A stretch of DNA of 64,000 nucleotides from Desulfosudis oleivorans (GTDB lineage Bacteria > Desulfobacterota > Desulfobacteria > Desulfobacterales > SURF-7), in the NCBI GenBank assembly GCA_020723325.1, contig DYJD01000027.1, forward strand, positions 35,678 through 99,677. The letters run 5' to 3'. The notes beneath the pieces were generated by a model that ran no database searches, was not told the origin of the DNA, and saw only the letters and a list, made by a program, of their open reading frames with translations. The translations under genes and the position numbers were made by a program. Shown in pieces: positions 14,386 to 23,354 of the stretch (within the stretch, counting starts at the first letter, position 1; the number at the start of each line of letters is the position of its first letter).

Positions 14386-17300
14386 ATGGCGAGCTATCAT
14401 TTGTCAGTCAAGGTATTCGGTAGAAGCGGAGGCAAAAGCGCTCCAGCGGCGGCGGCATACCGTGCTCGCACGGCCTTGACGGATAATCGGCAGGGTCTAT
14501 CTTTCGATTACTCAGCAAAACAAGATCTGGGATTTTCAGTGATTATGGCTCCAGATCATGCCCCAGCTTGGGTATATGACCGCTCAAGCCTTTGGAATGC
14601 TGTTGAAGCTTCAGAAAAACGGAAAGATTCCCAAGTAGCCCGCGAAGTTGAAATCGCTCTTCCAAAAGAACTGACGCTTGAACAAAACATAGAACTGTTG
14701 AAAGAGTTTACCCAGAAAAATTTCGTGGATCTTGGCATGATTGCCGATGTTAATATCCACAACAATGAAAAGAATCCCCATGCCCATATCATGCTCACAA
14801 CCCGCGAGATCACACCCGACGGCTTTGGGAAAAAGAATACCGATTGGAACAAAAGAGAAAATGTTCTGATTTGGCGAGAAGGCTGGGCCAATTTACAGAA
14901 TATTCATTTGCAACAAGCCGGTTTTGATATCCAAGTCGATCACCGGTCCCATGCCGACCGTGGGATTGATTTAGAGCCCCAGATTCATTTGGGACCCGAT
15001 CAAAAAGCTGAATCCGACGAGAAAAGAAAACCTGATCGCATTGAAGAATACCGACGGATTGCCCGAGAAAACGGCGAACGGATTATTGCCGATCCCTCCA
15101 TTGCATTGGATGTCCTTACCCGCCATCAAGGTATTTTTACCCATTTGGAAATTGATAAATTTGCACATTCACATTCTGTCGATGAAAAGCAATTTTTTAA
15201 AGTCGTAAGAGCTATTGAAGAAAGCTCGTCGCTATTGAGGATAGGGGACAATGAAAATGGCGTTTTGTGTTACACCACCAAGGAAATGATTCAGGCCGAA
15301 AAAGAAATGCTGACAGCGGCTCACGAAATGAAAAACGCCAATTATCGTTTCAGCGATTCCAAAAAAGTCGAACCGGTCCTCGCCACGAGGACCTTGACCC
15401 AAGAGCAGGAAAAAGTATTTCGGGATATCATGTACGGTCCGCCGCTTTCATTGGTGATCGGCAAGGCCGGCACCGGCAAAAGCTATACCCTTGACGCGGT
15501 AAGGGAGGCTTATGAAGCCCAGGGATTTACCGTGAGGGGAGCGGCCCTTTCCGGGATTGCGGCTGAAGGCCTTCAGAATTCGAGCGGGATCGAAAGCCGG
15601 ACCATCCATAGCCTGCTTAATCAATTGGACCAGGGCCGGGAGCAGCTCAATAAAAATCATGTTTTGATTGTTGATGAGGCCGGCATGGTAGGCACAAGAC
15701 AAATGCACCGGATCGTCCAATATGCGCATGATGCTGACGCAAGATTGATTCTTGTGGGGGATGTGGATCAATTGCAGCCCATCGAGGCCGGCGGCCCGTT
15801 CCGTGGTCTGGTGGGGCGTCACTATTCTTCAGAACTTCAAACCATCATGCGGCAAAAGCAAGATTGGCAAAAACAAGCCACCCATGAATTATCCAACATG
15901 GTAAACAATTATGAATTCAAGAAGGGGCTGGACCGATATGCCCAGGCCGGCCAGATTCATGGGTATAAATCTTTTGACTCAGCCAAGGCGGGTTTAATTC
16001 AGGAATGGAGCCAATATCAAAAAGAAAATTATGGCAAGTCCAGTTTGATTTTGGCCCATCGCCGGGCCGATGTGTCTGAACTGAATTTGGCCGCCCGCGA
16101 GGAACTGAAAAAGACCGGGCTTATTTCCAGCAAGGAATATGAAATCGAAACCGCCCGGGGTGACCGGATGTTTGCCCAAGGGGAACGCATCATGTTTTTG
16201 AGGAACGAAAACTCCATGGGCGTGAAAAACGGATCCCTGGGAACCGTGACCGCTTTTGGTTCGGGCGGGGGCTCCATGACCGTGCGTATGGATGATGGCC
16301 GGGCGCTGGCGTTTGACACTCATATGTACAACAACTTTGATCATGGGTATGCGGCGACGATCCATAAAACCCAAGGTGTGACCGTGGACCGCACTTTTAT
16401 TCTAGGCACCTATGGTCTTGATCGGCAGTTGGTCTATGTGGCCTTTTCTCGGCATCGTGAAAACGTTTCTTTGCATGCCGGGGTAGGGAAGGGGAAGGAC
16501 GAATTCCGCGATTACAAACATATGAGGGAAGTGTTCCTTAAGAGCCGTGAGAAGGGTTTGGTTTTGGATTACGCACATTTTAGAGGGGTGTTCGATACGG
16601 ATAAGGCTCTTTATCCGAAACTCAATCCTGCTGAATACGCGGTATCAAAAGGGTATGCCGTAGACAAAAACATGAGCTATCCGAATTCCCTAGTGTTGGA
16701 TGGAAAGGACGATAAAATTCTAGTTTCCAGAGATAAGGAAGGCAATTATTCGTATACCTCTCTGAACGGCAAGGGAACTGGCTCAATCGTCGAATTGCAT
16801 CAAGCCGTAACCGGCCAAAATCCTGCCCAGGCCCGGGAAGCGGTGCAAACATGGCTGGTCCAAAAATCGGAACCGGCAATAACGATTCCCAACATCAATT
16901 CTTACATTGGGCGTGAGGAGGCTTTTAAGCAGCTTCACAGCGCCCATGCCATCGATCCGGAAAATCCCTATCTGGAAGGGAAGGGGATCTTTAAAAAGAC
17001 GCTTCAGGATGTTCGATTCAAATATGTGGTGTTTCAGGATGAAAATAAAAACGTGCTGTATGCCTTTCGGGACCGTGAAGGCCTTACCGGGTTCGAGGAG
17101 CGGAACACAACCCATACTCGGTATAGTAGCGATGTTCACGGGGTTTGGGAATCATTCAAAAGGCCGGGGGACACCCAGCTTGTAATCACCGACACGCCGT
17201 TACAGGCGCTCTCGTATCATCAGTTGCACGGGGACGAAAACACGCGGTATCTGGCGGTGTCCACCGGCATCAACACCAAGGCACAGAAAGAGATGATCAG

Positions 17301-17574
17301 GGAACGGATTTCTGGGATGCCCGAAGGTTCAGACATCGTGATTGCCACCGGTCATGGTGAAAGAAACGAACGGATAGCCGGCGGCTTGGAAAGATTGTAT
17401 GCCGAGGTTAAGCGGGATGACCTTACCATCAAACGCGAGAAGCCGAAAGATGATTTCAATCTTGATTTGAGAGAGAAATTATCTGAATTGGAATTGAAGT
17501 TCCCTGGCTTGTCGAAGGAGAGGGGGCTGGAACTGGGGAAAAACCCGCGTAATTTGCCGGGATTATCACTGTGA
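14386..17574 (+). CDS. traA: TraA-type conjugative relaxase/helicase with DUF3991-TOPRIM tail
   Basis: A 1062-residue protein starting MASYHLSVKVFGRSGGKSAP, the usual start of MobA/TraA relaxases. The relaxase domain (about 1-220) has the histidine motif NPHAHIMLTTR near residue 132 and HRSHADRG. A RecD/TraI-like helicase follows, with Walker A GKAGTGKS at about 359-366, Walker B LIVDEAGMVG and late motif HGYAATIHKTQGVTVDR. From about residue 760 there is a DUF3991 region and a TOPRIM-like end (VITDTPLQALSYHQL, then VIATGHGERNERIAGG). It nicks oriT, unwinds the transferred strand and may contribute priming. It is divergent from the traD-like gene. A frame extension to 14287 crosses oriT and is rejected. 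Confidence 0.93.
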   Translation: MASYHLSVKVFGRSGGKSAPAAAAYRARTALTDNRQGLSFDYSAKQDLGFSVIMAPDHAPAWVYDRSSLWNAVEASEKRKDSQVAREVEIALPKELTLEQNIELLKEFTQKNFVDLGMIADVNIHNNEKNPHAHIMLTTREITPDGFGKKNTDWNKRENVLIWREGWANLQNIHLQQAGFDIQVDHRSHADRGIDLEPQIHLGPDQKAESDEKRKPDRIEEYRRIARENGERIIADPSIALDVLTRHQGIFTHLEIDKFAHSHSVDEKQFFKVVRAIEESSSLLRIGDNENGVLCYTTKEMIQAEKEMLTAAHEMKNANYRFSDSKKVEPVLATRTLTQEQEKVFRDIMYGPPLSLVIGKAGTGKSYTLDAVREAYEAQGFTVRGAALSGIAAEGLQNSSGIESRTIHSLLNQLDQGREQLNKNHVLIVDEAGMVGTRQMHRIVQYAHDADARLILVGDVDQLQPIEAGGPFRGLVGRHYSSELQTIMRQKQDWQKQATHELSNMVNNYEFKKGLDRYAQAGQIHGYKSFDSAKAGLIQEWSQYQKENYGKSSLILAHRRADVSELNLAAREELKKTGLISSKEYEIETARGDRMFAQGERIMFLRNENSMGVKNGSLGTVTAFGSGGGSMTVRMDDGRALAFDTHMYNNFDHGYAATIHKTQGVTVDRTFILGTYGLDRQLVYVAFSRHRENVSLHAGVGKGKDEFRDYKHMREVFLKSREKGLVLDYAHFRGVFDTDKALYPKLNPAEYAVSKGYAVDKNMSYPNSLVLDGKDDKILVSRDKEGNYSYTSLNGKGTGSIVELHQAVTGQNPAQAREAVQTWLVQKSEPAITIPNINSYIGREEAFKQLHSAHAIDPENPYLEGKGIFKKTLQDVRFKYVVFQDENKNVLYAFRDREGLTGFEERNTTHTRYSSDVHGVWESFKRPGDTQLVITDTPLQALSYHQLHGDENTRYLAVSTGINTKAQKEMIRERISGMPEGSDIVIATGHGERNERIAGGLERLYAEVKRDDLTIKREKPKDDFNLDLREKLSELELKFPGLSKERGLELGKNPRNLPGLSL

Positions 17575-17584
17575 AATATCGATA

Positions 17585-18292
17585 TCAGCTAAACTGTTGC
17601 ATGAGGTCCATCATGTTTTTGATGACCTGGGCAAAGCGCTGAAACCCTGAAAACATTTGCTTCAAACCGTCCAGCTCGGCCGGCTGGGCGCTGTTCGCGA
17701 TGCCCCAGAATTGCGTCGCAAATTCGATCATTTTAGGGTTGTTTATTATTTCACTATCACCACCGCCCTCGGCCAGGATTGATTCAACAAATTGATGGAT
17801 GGCAAGCGAGGCCTCGAAGCGCTGCACCGGGACGGGCATGGAAATAGCCTTGACAGCGGCCAGCCGCTCATTCATCAAGCTGTTAGGTGGTTTTCTTTTA
17901 CCTGTTAATGATTCGAAGCCGAGTTCAAAGTCATTCTTTTCCATGATTCTGTCAATTGTGCCTTGTTTGATCTTGCTGCAAAGATCAAGGATGTGTTCAT
18001 TCCCGGCAAGGATTCTTTGGTTTAATTCAACCAGCCGTTCAACCTCGGAGCGCTGGTCCGGGTTAAGGCTTTGGGCAAGCCAGCAGTTGAGTTGCTCCCC
18101 ATGCCGGATGCAATGCTCCCTGGCTTGCGAGTATGCCTGGATCGTGCGATTGATGATCCGGTCATCAAAAATATGCGGTTCAACTATACCCCGCTTCAGG
18201 GCCGAGATTTGATTCTGGTTGTTTTTCGCCATGAAATCCATCTGGTGGGCGATGGTGGATAGCCAACTGATATCTTGAAAGTTTTGGGTCAT
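17585..18292 (-). CDS. Hypothetical protein coupled to response regulator
   Basis: A 235-residue, mostly helical soluble protein without a recognised domain. Its ATG at 18292 overlaps the stop of the response-regulator gene (ATGA), so it is translationally coupled. It lies tail-to-tail with traA, ten bases from its stop. The C-terminus is Met/Gln-rich and amphipathic (QVIKNMMDLMQQFS). A helical adaptor or output partner of the regulator is conceivable but only inferred. Confidence 0.6.
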   Translation of the reverse strand: MTQNFQDISWLSTIAHQMDFMAKNNQNQISALKRGIVEPHIFDDRIINRTIQAYSQAREHCIRHGEQLNCWLAQSLNPDQRSEVERLVELNQRILAGNEHILDLCSKIKQGTIDRIMEKNDFELGFESLTGKRKPPNSLMNERLAAVKAISMPVPVQRFEASLAIHQFVESILAEGGGDSEIINNPKMIEFATQFWGIANSAQPAELDGLKQMFSGFQRFAQVIKNMMDLMQQFS

Positions 18293-18741
18293 ACAATTGC
18301 CTTACGTTCAGGCTTTGGGACGGGCGAAGTAAGTCCGTCAACAGCCGGTTTGATTATTGATCCTGATACATTATCATGTGAGGCCTTCTGTAAAAGCCTT
18401 CGAATGGAGGTTCTCAATTCCTTCAAATCACATGGTTTCCTCATAAGCAAATCCACGCCTTTTTCCCGCCAGTTTCGATGAATATCCTCGTGGAAAGAAC
18501 CGGTCAGCATCAGCACCGGTGTTCCCGGAGAAGTTTTTTTGATCTCCGTGATCATAGAATACCCGTCCATTTTGGACATCCGGTAATCCGTGACCACCAG
18601 ATCAGCCGCAACGGCCTTGAACTTTTCCAGGCCGTCCATACCATTTTCGGCAATATTCACTTGGTAGCCCATTCTGGTGAGGCACATTATCAGAACTTTG
18701 CGACAGCCGATATCATCGTCTACTACTAAAATTTTTTTCAT
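18289..18741 (-). CDS. Single-domain response regulator (CheY-like)
   Basis: A 150-residue receiver-domain protein. The acidic pocket is VVDDD near residue 7, the phosphoacceptor Asp is in DLVVTDYRMS, the switch Thr is in VLMLTGS, and the conserved Lys is in RKPCDL. About 35 residues follow the receiver with no DNA-binding domain, so output must be through protein contacts. The ATG at 18741 with AAGGGG is preferred over 18753. No histidine kinase is near. It is encoded between an ExeA-like ATPase and an unknown protein, with which it overlaps by four bases. Confidence 0.88.
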   Translation of the reverse strand: MKKILVVDDDIGCRKVLIMCLTRMGYQVNIAENGMDGLEKFKAVAADLVVTDYRMSKMDGYSMITEIKKTSPGTPVLMLTGSFHEDIHRNWREKGVDLLMRKPCDLKELRTSIRRLLQKASHDNVSGSIIKPAVDGLTSPVPKPERKAIV

Positions 18742-18749
18742 GAGCCCCT

Positions 18750-19580
18750 TCACCCACTCCTTATCAAGTCGGTCCCGTTGCTGGACATATTTATCAAACA
18801 GCCATTGTGCTGCATAACCTTTTTCACCGTATTCAGGTTAACCGGCCGCTGGTTGATTCTATCGGCCGCATAAAGTGATTTGGTGGCAATGCCGTTGATT
18901 TGCAGAGGGGTTACCGCGTGAGTCAACATAAATTCAGTCGCTTCCATCGTGAAAATTGAGTCCGGATCTTTAAAACATTGCTCAAGCAACCAATTACAAT
19001 ACTGATGCTGAAATCCGCTTAAATCTTCCAATTCAACATAGCAGGCTGATTTATCGAACCCGGCTGAGACTATCTTTTCTATGAGTTCGGGTTTGCCGAA
19101 CAGCATGATGACAAGTCGGCTGTCATGTTGGCTGAAAAGTTCCGACAAGCTGATTAAATCAGTGACGGCCTTGTTGCTAAGCTGATGAGCATCGTCGATA
19201 AAGAGCACGGTCATGGTTTTGTTTTGGGTAATCGTTTGAATCAGGAAATTTTTCAACTCTTTTTTTCCCGGAACAGGCCTGTTTTTTGTCTTCCGGGCAT
19301 CGAGGATCACTGCATACATCATGGATGCGATCGTTACTTTGGATAGATCCAGTGCAAAAACCGTCGCTGTCAGAATTTTTTTTTCGGCGTTCAACTCTGC
19401 CTTGATCCGGCGGAGCAGTTTGGTTTTGCCGGTCCCGACTTGGCCTGTTACCATTACATGGCTTTGTTTATGGACAGCCGTTTTGATTGCATCATAGGCG
19501 GCTTTATAAGAAACGGTTTCAAACGTGCCGGCTTCTTCAAATGGTTTGATGAGTCCAAATTTCGCTAAATTGTAGTCCAT
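18750..19580 (-). CDS. ExeA/TniB-like AAA ATPase
   Basis: A 276-residue AAA+ ATPase with Walker A GQVGTGKT, Walker B VLFIDDAHQLS and the sensor region IMLFGKPELIEKI. It opens like ExeA/GspA-type ATPases (AKFGLIKPFEEAG); the family includes TniB/TnsC-type transposition regulators and secretion ATPases. No transposase or secretion partner is adjacent. Instead it leads a response regulator and an unknown gene, downstream of HU and an H1-like gene on the same strand. A TTG at 19625 would lengthen it; the ATG at 19580 fits the family start better. A 47-bp piece of this gene recurs at 59833-59879. Confidence 0.8.
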   Translation of the reverse strand: MDYNLAKFGLIKPFEEAGTFETVSYKAAYDAIKTAVHKQSHVMVTGQVGTGKTKLLRRIKAELNAEKKILTATVFALDLSKVTIASMMYAVILDARKTKNRPVPGKKELKNFLIQTITQNKTMTVLFIDDAHQLSNKAVTDLISLSELFSQHDSRLVIMLFGKPELIEKIVSAGFDKSACYVELEDLSGFQHQYCNWLLEQCFKDPDSIFTMEATEFMLTHAVTPLQINGIATKSLYAADRINQRPVNLNTVKKVMQHNGCLINMSSNGTDLIRSG

Positions 19581-19642
19581 TTCGGTATTATTAATTTTGC
19601 GGTTAAGCCCGAATTGACATCCCAATTTTTGTATCTATGTTT

Positions 19643-19714
19643 GGGCAATATTGAGGTGTCGGTCTCACTACCGGCACCATCCCCCCCAATATGCCCGGTC
19701 AGCAATGGCCGGGC
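19643..19714. other. Clustered hairpins between ATPase and H1-like genes
   Basis: GGGCAATATTG (19643) pairs with CAATATGCCC (19687-19696, one bulge) around an inner GTGTCGGT/ACCGGCAC stem. It is followed by GCCCGG/CCGGGC (19693-19714) and TTCTTATTTTTG. Read on the plus strand the last hairpin looks like a terminator; on the minus strand no U-run follows. Confidence 0.4.
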
Positions 19715-19772
19715 TTCTTATTTTTGTTGGCTGGGGTTATGCTCGGAAAAAACGTATTGGGATTAAGAGGAA

Positions 19773-20186
19773 TTACGCTTTTGCGTAAACACCTTTTGAT
19801 ATCGCCTTGATCAGGCCTTTATTTCTTGCCTTGAAGACAATATTCGATATTTTTTTGGCATCAAATCCGGTCTTCTCCATCAGGGCTTTTGCGTCGATCC
19901 CGGACTCGCTGTTGCCAATGATTTCGACAACTGATGCAAAGTCGGTCCCGGCTTTAGCGGTTGCCTTTTTGGCCACGGTCTTTTTAGGGGCTGGCTTCTT
20001 TTTTGCTGGTGCAGACTTTTTCCCGGCAGTCGCCTTTTTCACGGAAGTTTGTTTTGATGCTGCCTTCTTGGCTGGTTTGGATCGACCTATCTTGGTAAGG
20101 TCTTTGATGAATTTCTCCAATTTATCCTTGATGGTTTTGACTTCCTTCTGAATTGCTTTGATTCCTTTTTCAATTTGGCTTGCCAT
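19773..20186 (-). CDS. Histone H1-like, lysine-rich DNA-binding protein
   Basis: A 137-residue protein in three parts: an N-terminal coiled-coil segment (IEKGIKAIQKEVKTIKDKLE), a central AK/PKK-rich tail-like region (for example AKKKPAPKKTVAKKATAK), and a C-terminal winged-helix-like domain (DAKALMEKTGFDAKKISNIV, then GLIKAISKGVYAKA). The layout is that of bacterial H1-like nucleoid proteins joined to an HTH domain. It lies 27 bases downstream of an HU gene on the same strand, suggesting a plasmid-encoded chromatin pair that could compact or silence the element. The specific partner DNA is unknown. Confidence 0.75.
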   Translation of the reverse strand: MASQIEKGIKAIQKEVKTIKDKLEKFIKDLTKIGRSKPAKKAASKQTSVKKATAGKKSAPAKKKPAPKKTVAKKATAKAGTDFASVVEIIGNSESGIDAKALMEKTGFDAKKISNIVFKARNKGLIKAISKGVYAKA

Positions 20187-20213
20187 TATGGTTTCCTTTC
20201 ATTGTCAAAAAGC

Positions 20214-20489
20214 CTAATTGTCCACGCGCTCTTTTAGTTCTTTGCCGCATTTGAAGAACGGCAGCTTCTTGGGTTTGATTTGTACTTTTTCGCCGGTCTT
20301 GGGGTTTGTGCCAACGTATGGCTTGTAGGATTTTACAAAGAAGCTGCACAGCCCCCGGATTTCTACCCGTTGATTCTTTGCCAGTGCATCCGCCATGGAG
20401 GTGAAAAAAATATCTATGATTTTGGCGGCTTCTTGTTTTGAAATTTTTGTCTCATTGCGTAAAGCGCTGATTAAATCGAGTTTGTTCAT
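20214..20489 (-). CDS. HU/IHF-family nucleoid protein
   Basis: A 91-residue protein of the HU/IHF family of DNA-bending proteins: N-terminal helices MNKLDLISALRNETKISKQE and AAKIIDIFFTSMADAL, then the beta-saddle and arm with the signature GTNPKTGEKVQIKPKKLPFF and the end KCGKELKERV. Length and all blocks are normal for the family. It is the first gene of the minus-strand cluster HU-H1-ATPase-regulator-unknown. Plasmid copies of HU/IHF often help in conjugation or recombination, and here relaxosome help is possible but inferred. Confidence 0.92.
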   Translation of the reverse strand: MNKLDLISALRNETKISKQEAAKIIDIFFTSMADALAKNQRVEIRGLCSFFVKSYKPYVGTNPKTGEKVQIKPKKLPFFKCGKELKERVDN

Positions 20490-20639
20490 TTTTATCTGCG
20501 ATTCGATGTTGAATAGGGGTTACATGAAAATGAGGGGATGGCTGATTTTATATATATATTGTGTCATAATGACGATAAATATTTGTTAAATCTCTTTTTG
20601 TCAATTATTTATAGTCAGTTAGTTGGTGTGAGGACCAAT

Positions 20640-20677
20640 TTGACTTTTGCACAAGAATGTTCTACATTGTAGAACAT
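20640..20677 (+). promoter_or_regulatory. ParDE promoter with palindromic operator
   Basis: TTGACT (20640-20645) and TACATT (20663-20668) are spaced by 17 bases. The perfect inverted repeat ATGTTCTAC-ATT-GTAGAACAT (20657-20677) covers the -10 box, a classic position for autorepression by a ribbon-helix-helix antitoxin. The start codon is 34 bases after the -10 box, so this unit has a normal leader. Confidence 0.75.
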
Positions 20678-20701
20678 CGATAAAGCAAGGGGAATGCTTA
20701 A

Positions 20702-20971
20702 ATGAAAACATATGTGGTTCGAGCACGTGTACCGGAAGAATTAAAGCAAAATTTTGAAGCGGCGGCAGCAGCGCATGGCTGGAATTTGAGTCATGCCATT
20801 CGACAATTGATGAATCAATATGTCGCCCAGGAGAAAGAGTTGGCCGCCCGGCGGTTAGAAACCTTAGAGGCGCTTGAAGACATAGAGGCCGGTCGTGTTG
20901 TAGCTGGTGACGAGGTTATGAATTGGCTGAATAGCTGGGGAACTGATTTTGAGCGAGATGCACCGAGATGA
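20702..20971 (+). CDS. Ribbon-helix-helix antitoxin (ParD/RelB-like)
   Basis: An 89-residue antitoxin. Residues 1-40 (TYVVRARVPEELKQNFEAAA, then NLSHAIRQLMNQYV) form an RHH DNA-binding domain. The acidic remainder (ALEDIEAGRVVAGDEVMNWL, then SWGTD) is the toxin-neutralising tail with the typical 'GRvv.g.ev..WL.SWG' ending. GGGG lies nine bases upstream of the ATG. Its stop overlaps the toxin start (ATGA at 20968). It should bind the toxin and the palindrome at 20657-20677. Confidence 0.88.
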   Translation: MKTYVVRARVPEELKQNFEAAAAAHGWNLSHAIRQLMNQYVAQEKELAARRLETLEALEDIEAGRVVAGDEVMNWLNSWGTDFERDAPR

Positions 20972-21243
20972 GGCTGCTGTTTTCAAAAGCGGCTGTAAAA
21001 GATTTGGTGAGACTCCGTGAGTTTATTGCCCAAAACAACCCCGGGGCGGCTCATCGGATCGCGCAAAGAATGCGCGGCGCTATCCTGGGGCTTGTCGATT
21101 CTCCCCAAATCGGCCGGCCGGTGATTGATGTACCGGGTGAGGTGCGTGAATTAATATTTGGAAAGTATATTATACGCTACGAAGTTAGGGATAGACTGTT
21201 ATATATTTTAAGAATTTGGCATGGTAGAGAAAATCGGCCATGA
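20968..21243 (+). CDS. ParE/RelE-family toxin
   Basis: A 91-residue toxin of the RelE/ParE superfamily. Visible family blocks are the start RLLFSKAAVKDLVRLREFIA, the helix with AAHRIAQRMRGAI, the PQIGRPVID turn and the C-terminal REL.FGKYIIRYEVRDRLLYI then LRIWHGRENRP. ParE members poison DNA gyrase and RelE members cleave mRNA; the IWHGRENRP ending is common in the ParE-like subgroup. The gene overlaps the antitoxin by four bases, so it is made only with it. Confidence 0.88.
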   Translation: MRLLFSKAAVKDLVRLREFIAQNNPGAAHRIAQRMRGAILGLVDSPQIGRPVIDVPGEVRELIFGKYIIRYEVRDRLLYILRIWHGRENRP

Positions 21244-21331
21244 TTAAAGTCAAACTCTATATTCTGAATGTCGGATAAAATGCGGTTGCGTTTCATAACG
21301 GAAAAACCTTATTTGTGGTACGCTTTTCCCG

Positions 21332-21412
21332 CCCTTGATCATCGTTTTGGCCGTATCGCGGCTGGAAGCCGCTCCAACAATGGGGGAATGGCTGAAGCGA
21401 CGGTCAAGGCCC
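21332..21412. repeat. REP-like palindromic element, copy a
   Basis: About 80 bases with outer inverted ends (CTTGATCATCG and a GTCAAGG complement) and an inner GCGGCTGGAAGCCGC hairpin. Related copies are at 26538, 26634 (internally deleted), 28971 and 31731. They are limited to the 21-32 kb region. Confidence 0.75.
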
Positions 21413-21440
21413 TTTTCCCAGTCGTGCTGTGTTGAAAATA

Positions 21441-23354
21441 TTATTTTTTTTGATTCGCAATACTGATAACACAACGAAACCCAACTCCTTCAAAAGCCTC
21501 CCAGGGGTGACGCTCGATATAGAGAGGGATACTTTCTTTTCCCGCAAGGCCGGGATGCCCACCCAAAATAACGTACTCCATTCGGGCTGGATTGGTTTTA
21601 TTCCCATCCGCTTCCAAGATTTTAAGGCCCCACTCCCCGATTTCTTTATTCAACCCTCGAATTCCATATACATCAGGTTGAAGCATCATCGCCGGCGGTG
21701 GAATTCTGAAAACAGATTGAGGCATTATGACTTGATCCTGGTTCTGTTCATGGCGATGGGCAGCCGTCGTTACTGAATCTTGCTGTACGGACGAGGCTGT
21801 CTGGGTTTCTTTTTCCTTCTCCTTTTTTTCCGCACTTGCTACGTAAAGCCATTCCTCATATGTCGGTAAGCGTTTGTCATAAAATCGGGCGTAAGCGGAA
21901 GCCCCATACCCCGTTACGCGCAGTACCGGACAGGCCGCGTGTTCCGCGCCGTGGACATGAAATTTTCCGTTTTCAAAAACAATCGGTTCGTATCCCTTTC
22001 CTATTTCTCCTATCATCAGCCAAATCTTGGCTTTGTGTCGGACGATTTCGTTTTCCACCTTGATTCTTGGAAAAACCTGATTGAGAAATTCCACATACTG
22101 GTGGTTGGTAACCCAGGTCTCATCCATGTAAAAAGAGTTCAGATGACCGGAGTCGCTTTTGCCGGAAATTCCAGGCGGAACGGGATTCCCGGCCGGGATC
22201 AACCGCATAATGGAGTGATCCTTACCTTGCAGGAGCTGGGATGATGAATCGATTTTCACATTTCCGGCTGCACCGGCGTCATTCCCCCGGGCCTGGTCGT
22301 GAATGCCGTGAATGTGTGATCCTTCGCCCGGGATTCCGGTGTCGATGCTTTTTTTATGAAAAAAAATGCTCCCAATGCTGACCAGACCACCGAAAATAAG
22401 CAATGCCACGGCAAACAAAAGATTTTTTTTACCTTGCAGGATTTTTTCCTTCGTGGACTTGCCAGTGAGAATCGACGTTTTTTCTGTTGAACCAGTCTTT
22501 ATAGTTGCCTGAATTACATTCCGGAAGTCCTCCACAGATGAAAATCGCTGGCTTTTATCTTTTGCCGTTGCGGTTTGAATAATGCGGTCGATTTCTTGAT
22601 AAAAAGAGGTGGCCGGGTTTTTCAGGCACGCCATTTGAAAAGGGATTTCATTGGAACTGATCGCCCCAGAGGCGGCTTCATAAAGAATTTTACCAAGTGA
22701 GTATATATCTGTCCGGTGATCCGTCCTTTTTAAATCCGAAAAATGTTCGGGGGACATATAAGGGGGTGTCCCTTTGATATCCTTGGACTGGGTGACCGGT
22801 TTCAGTCTGTGTGAGCGCGCCAGACCGAAATCGGCAATCTTGGGAACATTTCCATCCATTAAAATATTTTCCGGTTTTAAATCCCGATGAATCACCCCAA
22901 GCTTATGCAGTGTCTCCACTCCATCAAGCAAAGGTAGAAAATAGAGGAGCAGCCAGTCCTTCAATTGATTATCATCCGGATGAAATCCTTCTTCCGACAT
23001 GGTGGATCGCAAGGTGGCCCCTGGGATGAATTCCATGGCGATATATCTGATATTACTTTCCGTCCCATTTTTCAGAAGTATGGTGCCATAGTCATAAAGA
23101 TGCAGCACGTTGGGATGATCGATCTGGGCCATGACTTGAACTTCACGCTGGAATCTCTCAAGGCACGTCTGGGCCTCATACGGATCATCTCCGAATTCTT
23201 GAAAGAATTTTTGTGAAATGATCTTAAGGGCGATGTCGCGCTTCAGATTCAACTGGTGCACGCGGTACACTTCGCCCATGCCCCCCATGCCGATGAGTTC
23301 CATGACAACCCATCTGTCATTAATGACCATGCCGGTTTCAAATGTGTTTTTCAC
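21441..23354 (-). CDS. Membrane Ser/Thr protein kinase fused to a SUMF1/FGE-like domain
   Basis: A 637-residue protein. A Hanks-type kinase domain (about 10-290) has the Gly-rich loop GMGGMGEVYR, Lys in IALKII, catalytic HRDLKPEN, DFGLA and the APE-equivalent PPYMSPEHF. A single membrane helix (LLFAVALLIFGGLVSIGSIF, about 310-332) leads to an external formylglycine-generating-enzyme-like sulfatase-modifying domain (MDETWVTNHQYVEFLNQVFP, RLPTYEEWLYVAS, FEGVGFRCV). This domain type often acts as a sensor or binding module, not an enzyme. Its start overlaps the end of the HD-GYP gene by four bases, so the two are cotranslated and likely act in one signalling chain. The signal is unknown. Confidence 0.9.
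   Translation of the reverse strand: MKNTFETGMVINDRWVVMELIGMGGMGEVYRVHQLNLKRDIALKIISQKFFQEFGDDPYEAQTCLERFQREVQVMAQIDHPNVLHLYDYGTILLKNGTESNIRYIAMEFIPGATLRSTMSEEGFHPDDNQLKDWLLLYFLPLLDGVETLHKLGVIHRDLKPENILMDGNVPKIADFGLARSHRLKPVTQSKDIKGTPPYMSPEHFSDLKRTDHRTDIYSLGKILYEAASGAISSNEIPFQMACLKNPATSFYQEIDRIIQTATAKDKSQRFSSVEDFRNVIQATIKTGSTEKTSILTGKSTKEKILQGKKNLLFAVALLIFGGLVSIGSIFFHKKSIDTGIPGEGSHIHGIHDQARGNDAGAAGNVKIDSSSQLLQGKDHSIMRLIPAGNPVPPGISGKSDSGHLNSFYMDETWVTNHQYVEFLNQVFPRIKVENEIVRHKAKIWLMIGEIGKGYEPIVFENGKFHVHGAEHAACPVLRVTGYGASAYARFYDKRLPTYEEWLYVASAEKKEKEKETQTASSVQQDSVTTAAHRHEQNQDQVIMPQSVFRIPPPAMMLQPDVYGIRGLNKEIGEWGLKILEADGNKTNPARMEYVILGGHPGLAGKESIPLYIERHPWEAFEGVGFRCVISIANQKK

Noticed and set aside
18750..19580. 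Tn7-like transposition module based on the TniB/TnsC-like ATPase
   Set aside because: No transposase, TniQ/TnsD homologue or element ends are found nearby, so only the ATPase family can be stated.
21250..21474. Small minus-strand frame over REP copy a
   Set aside because: It is explained by the palindromic element; the peptide AASSRDTA recurs in frames through the other REP copies.
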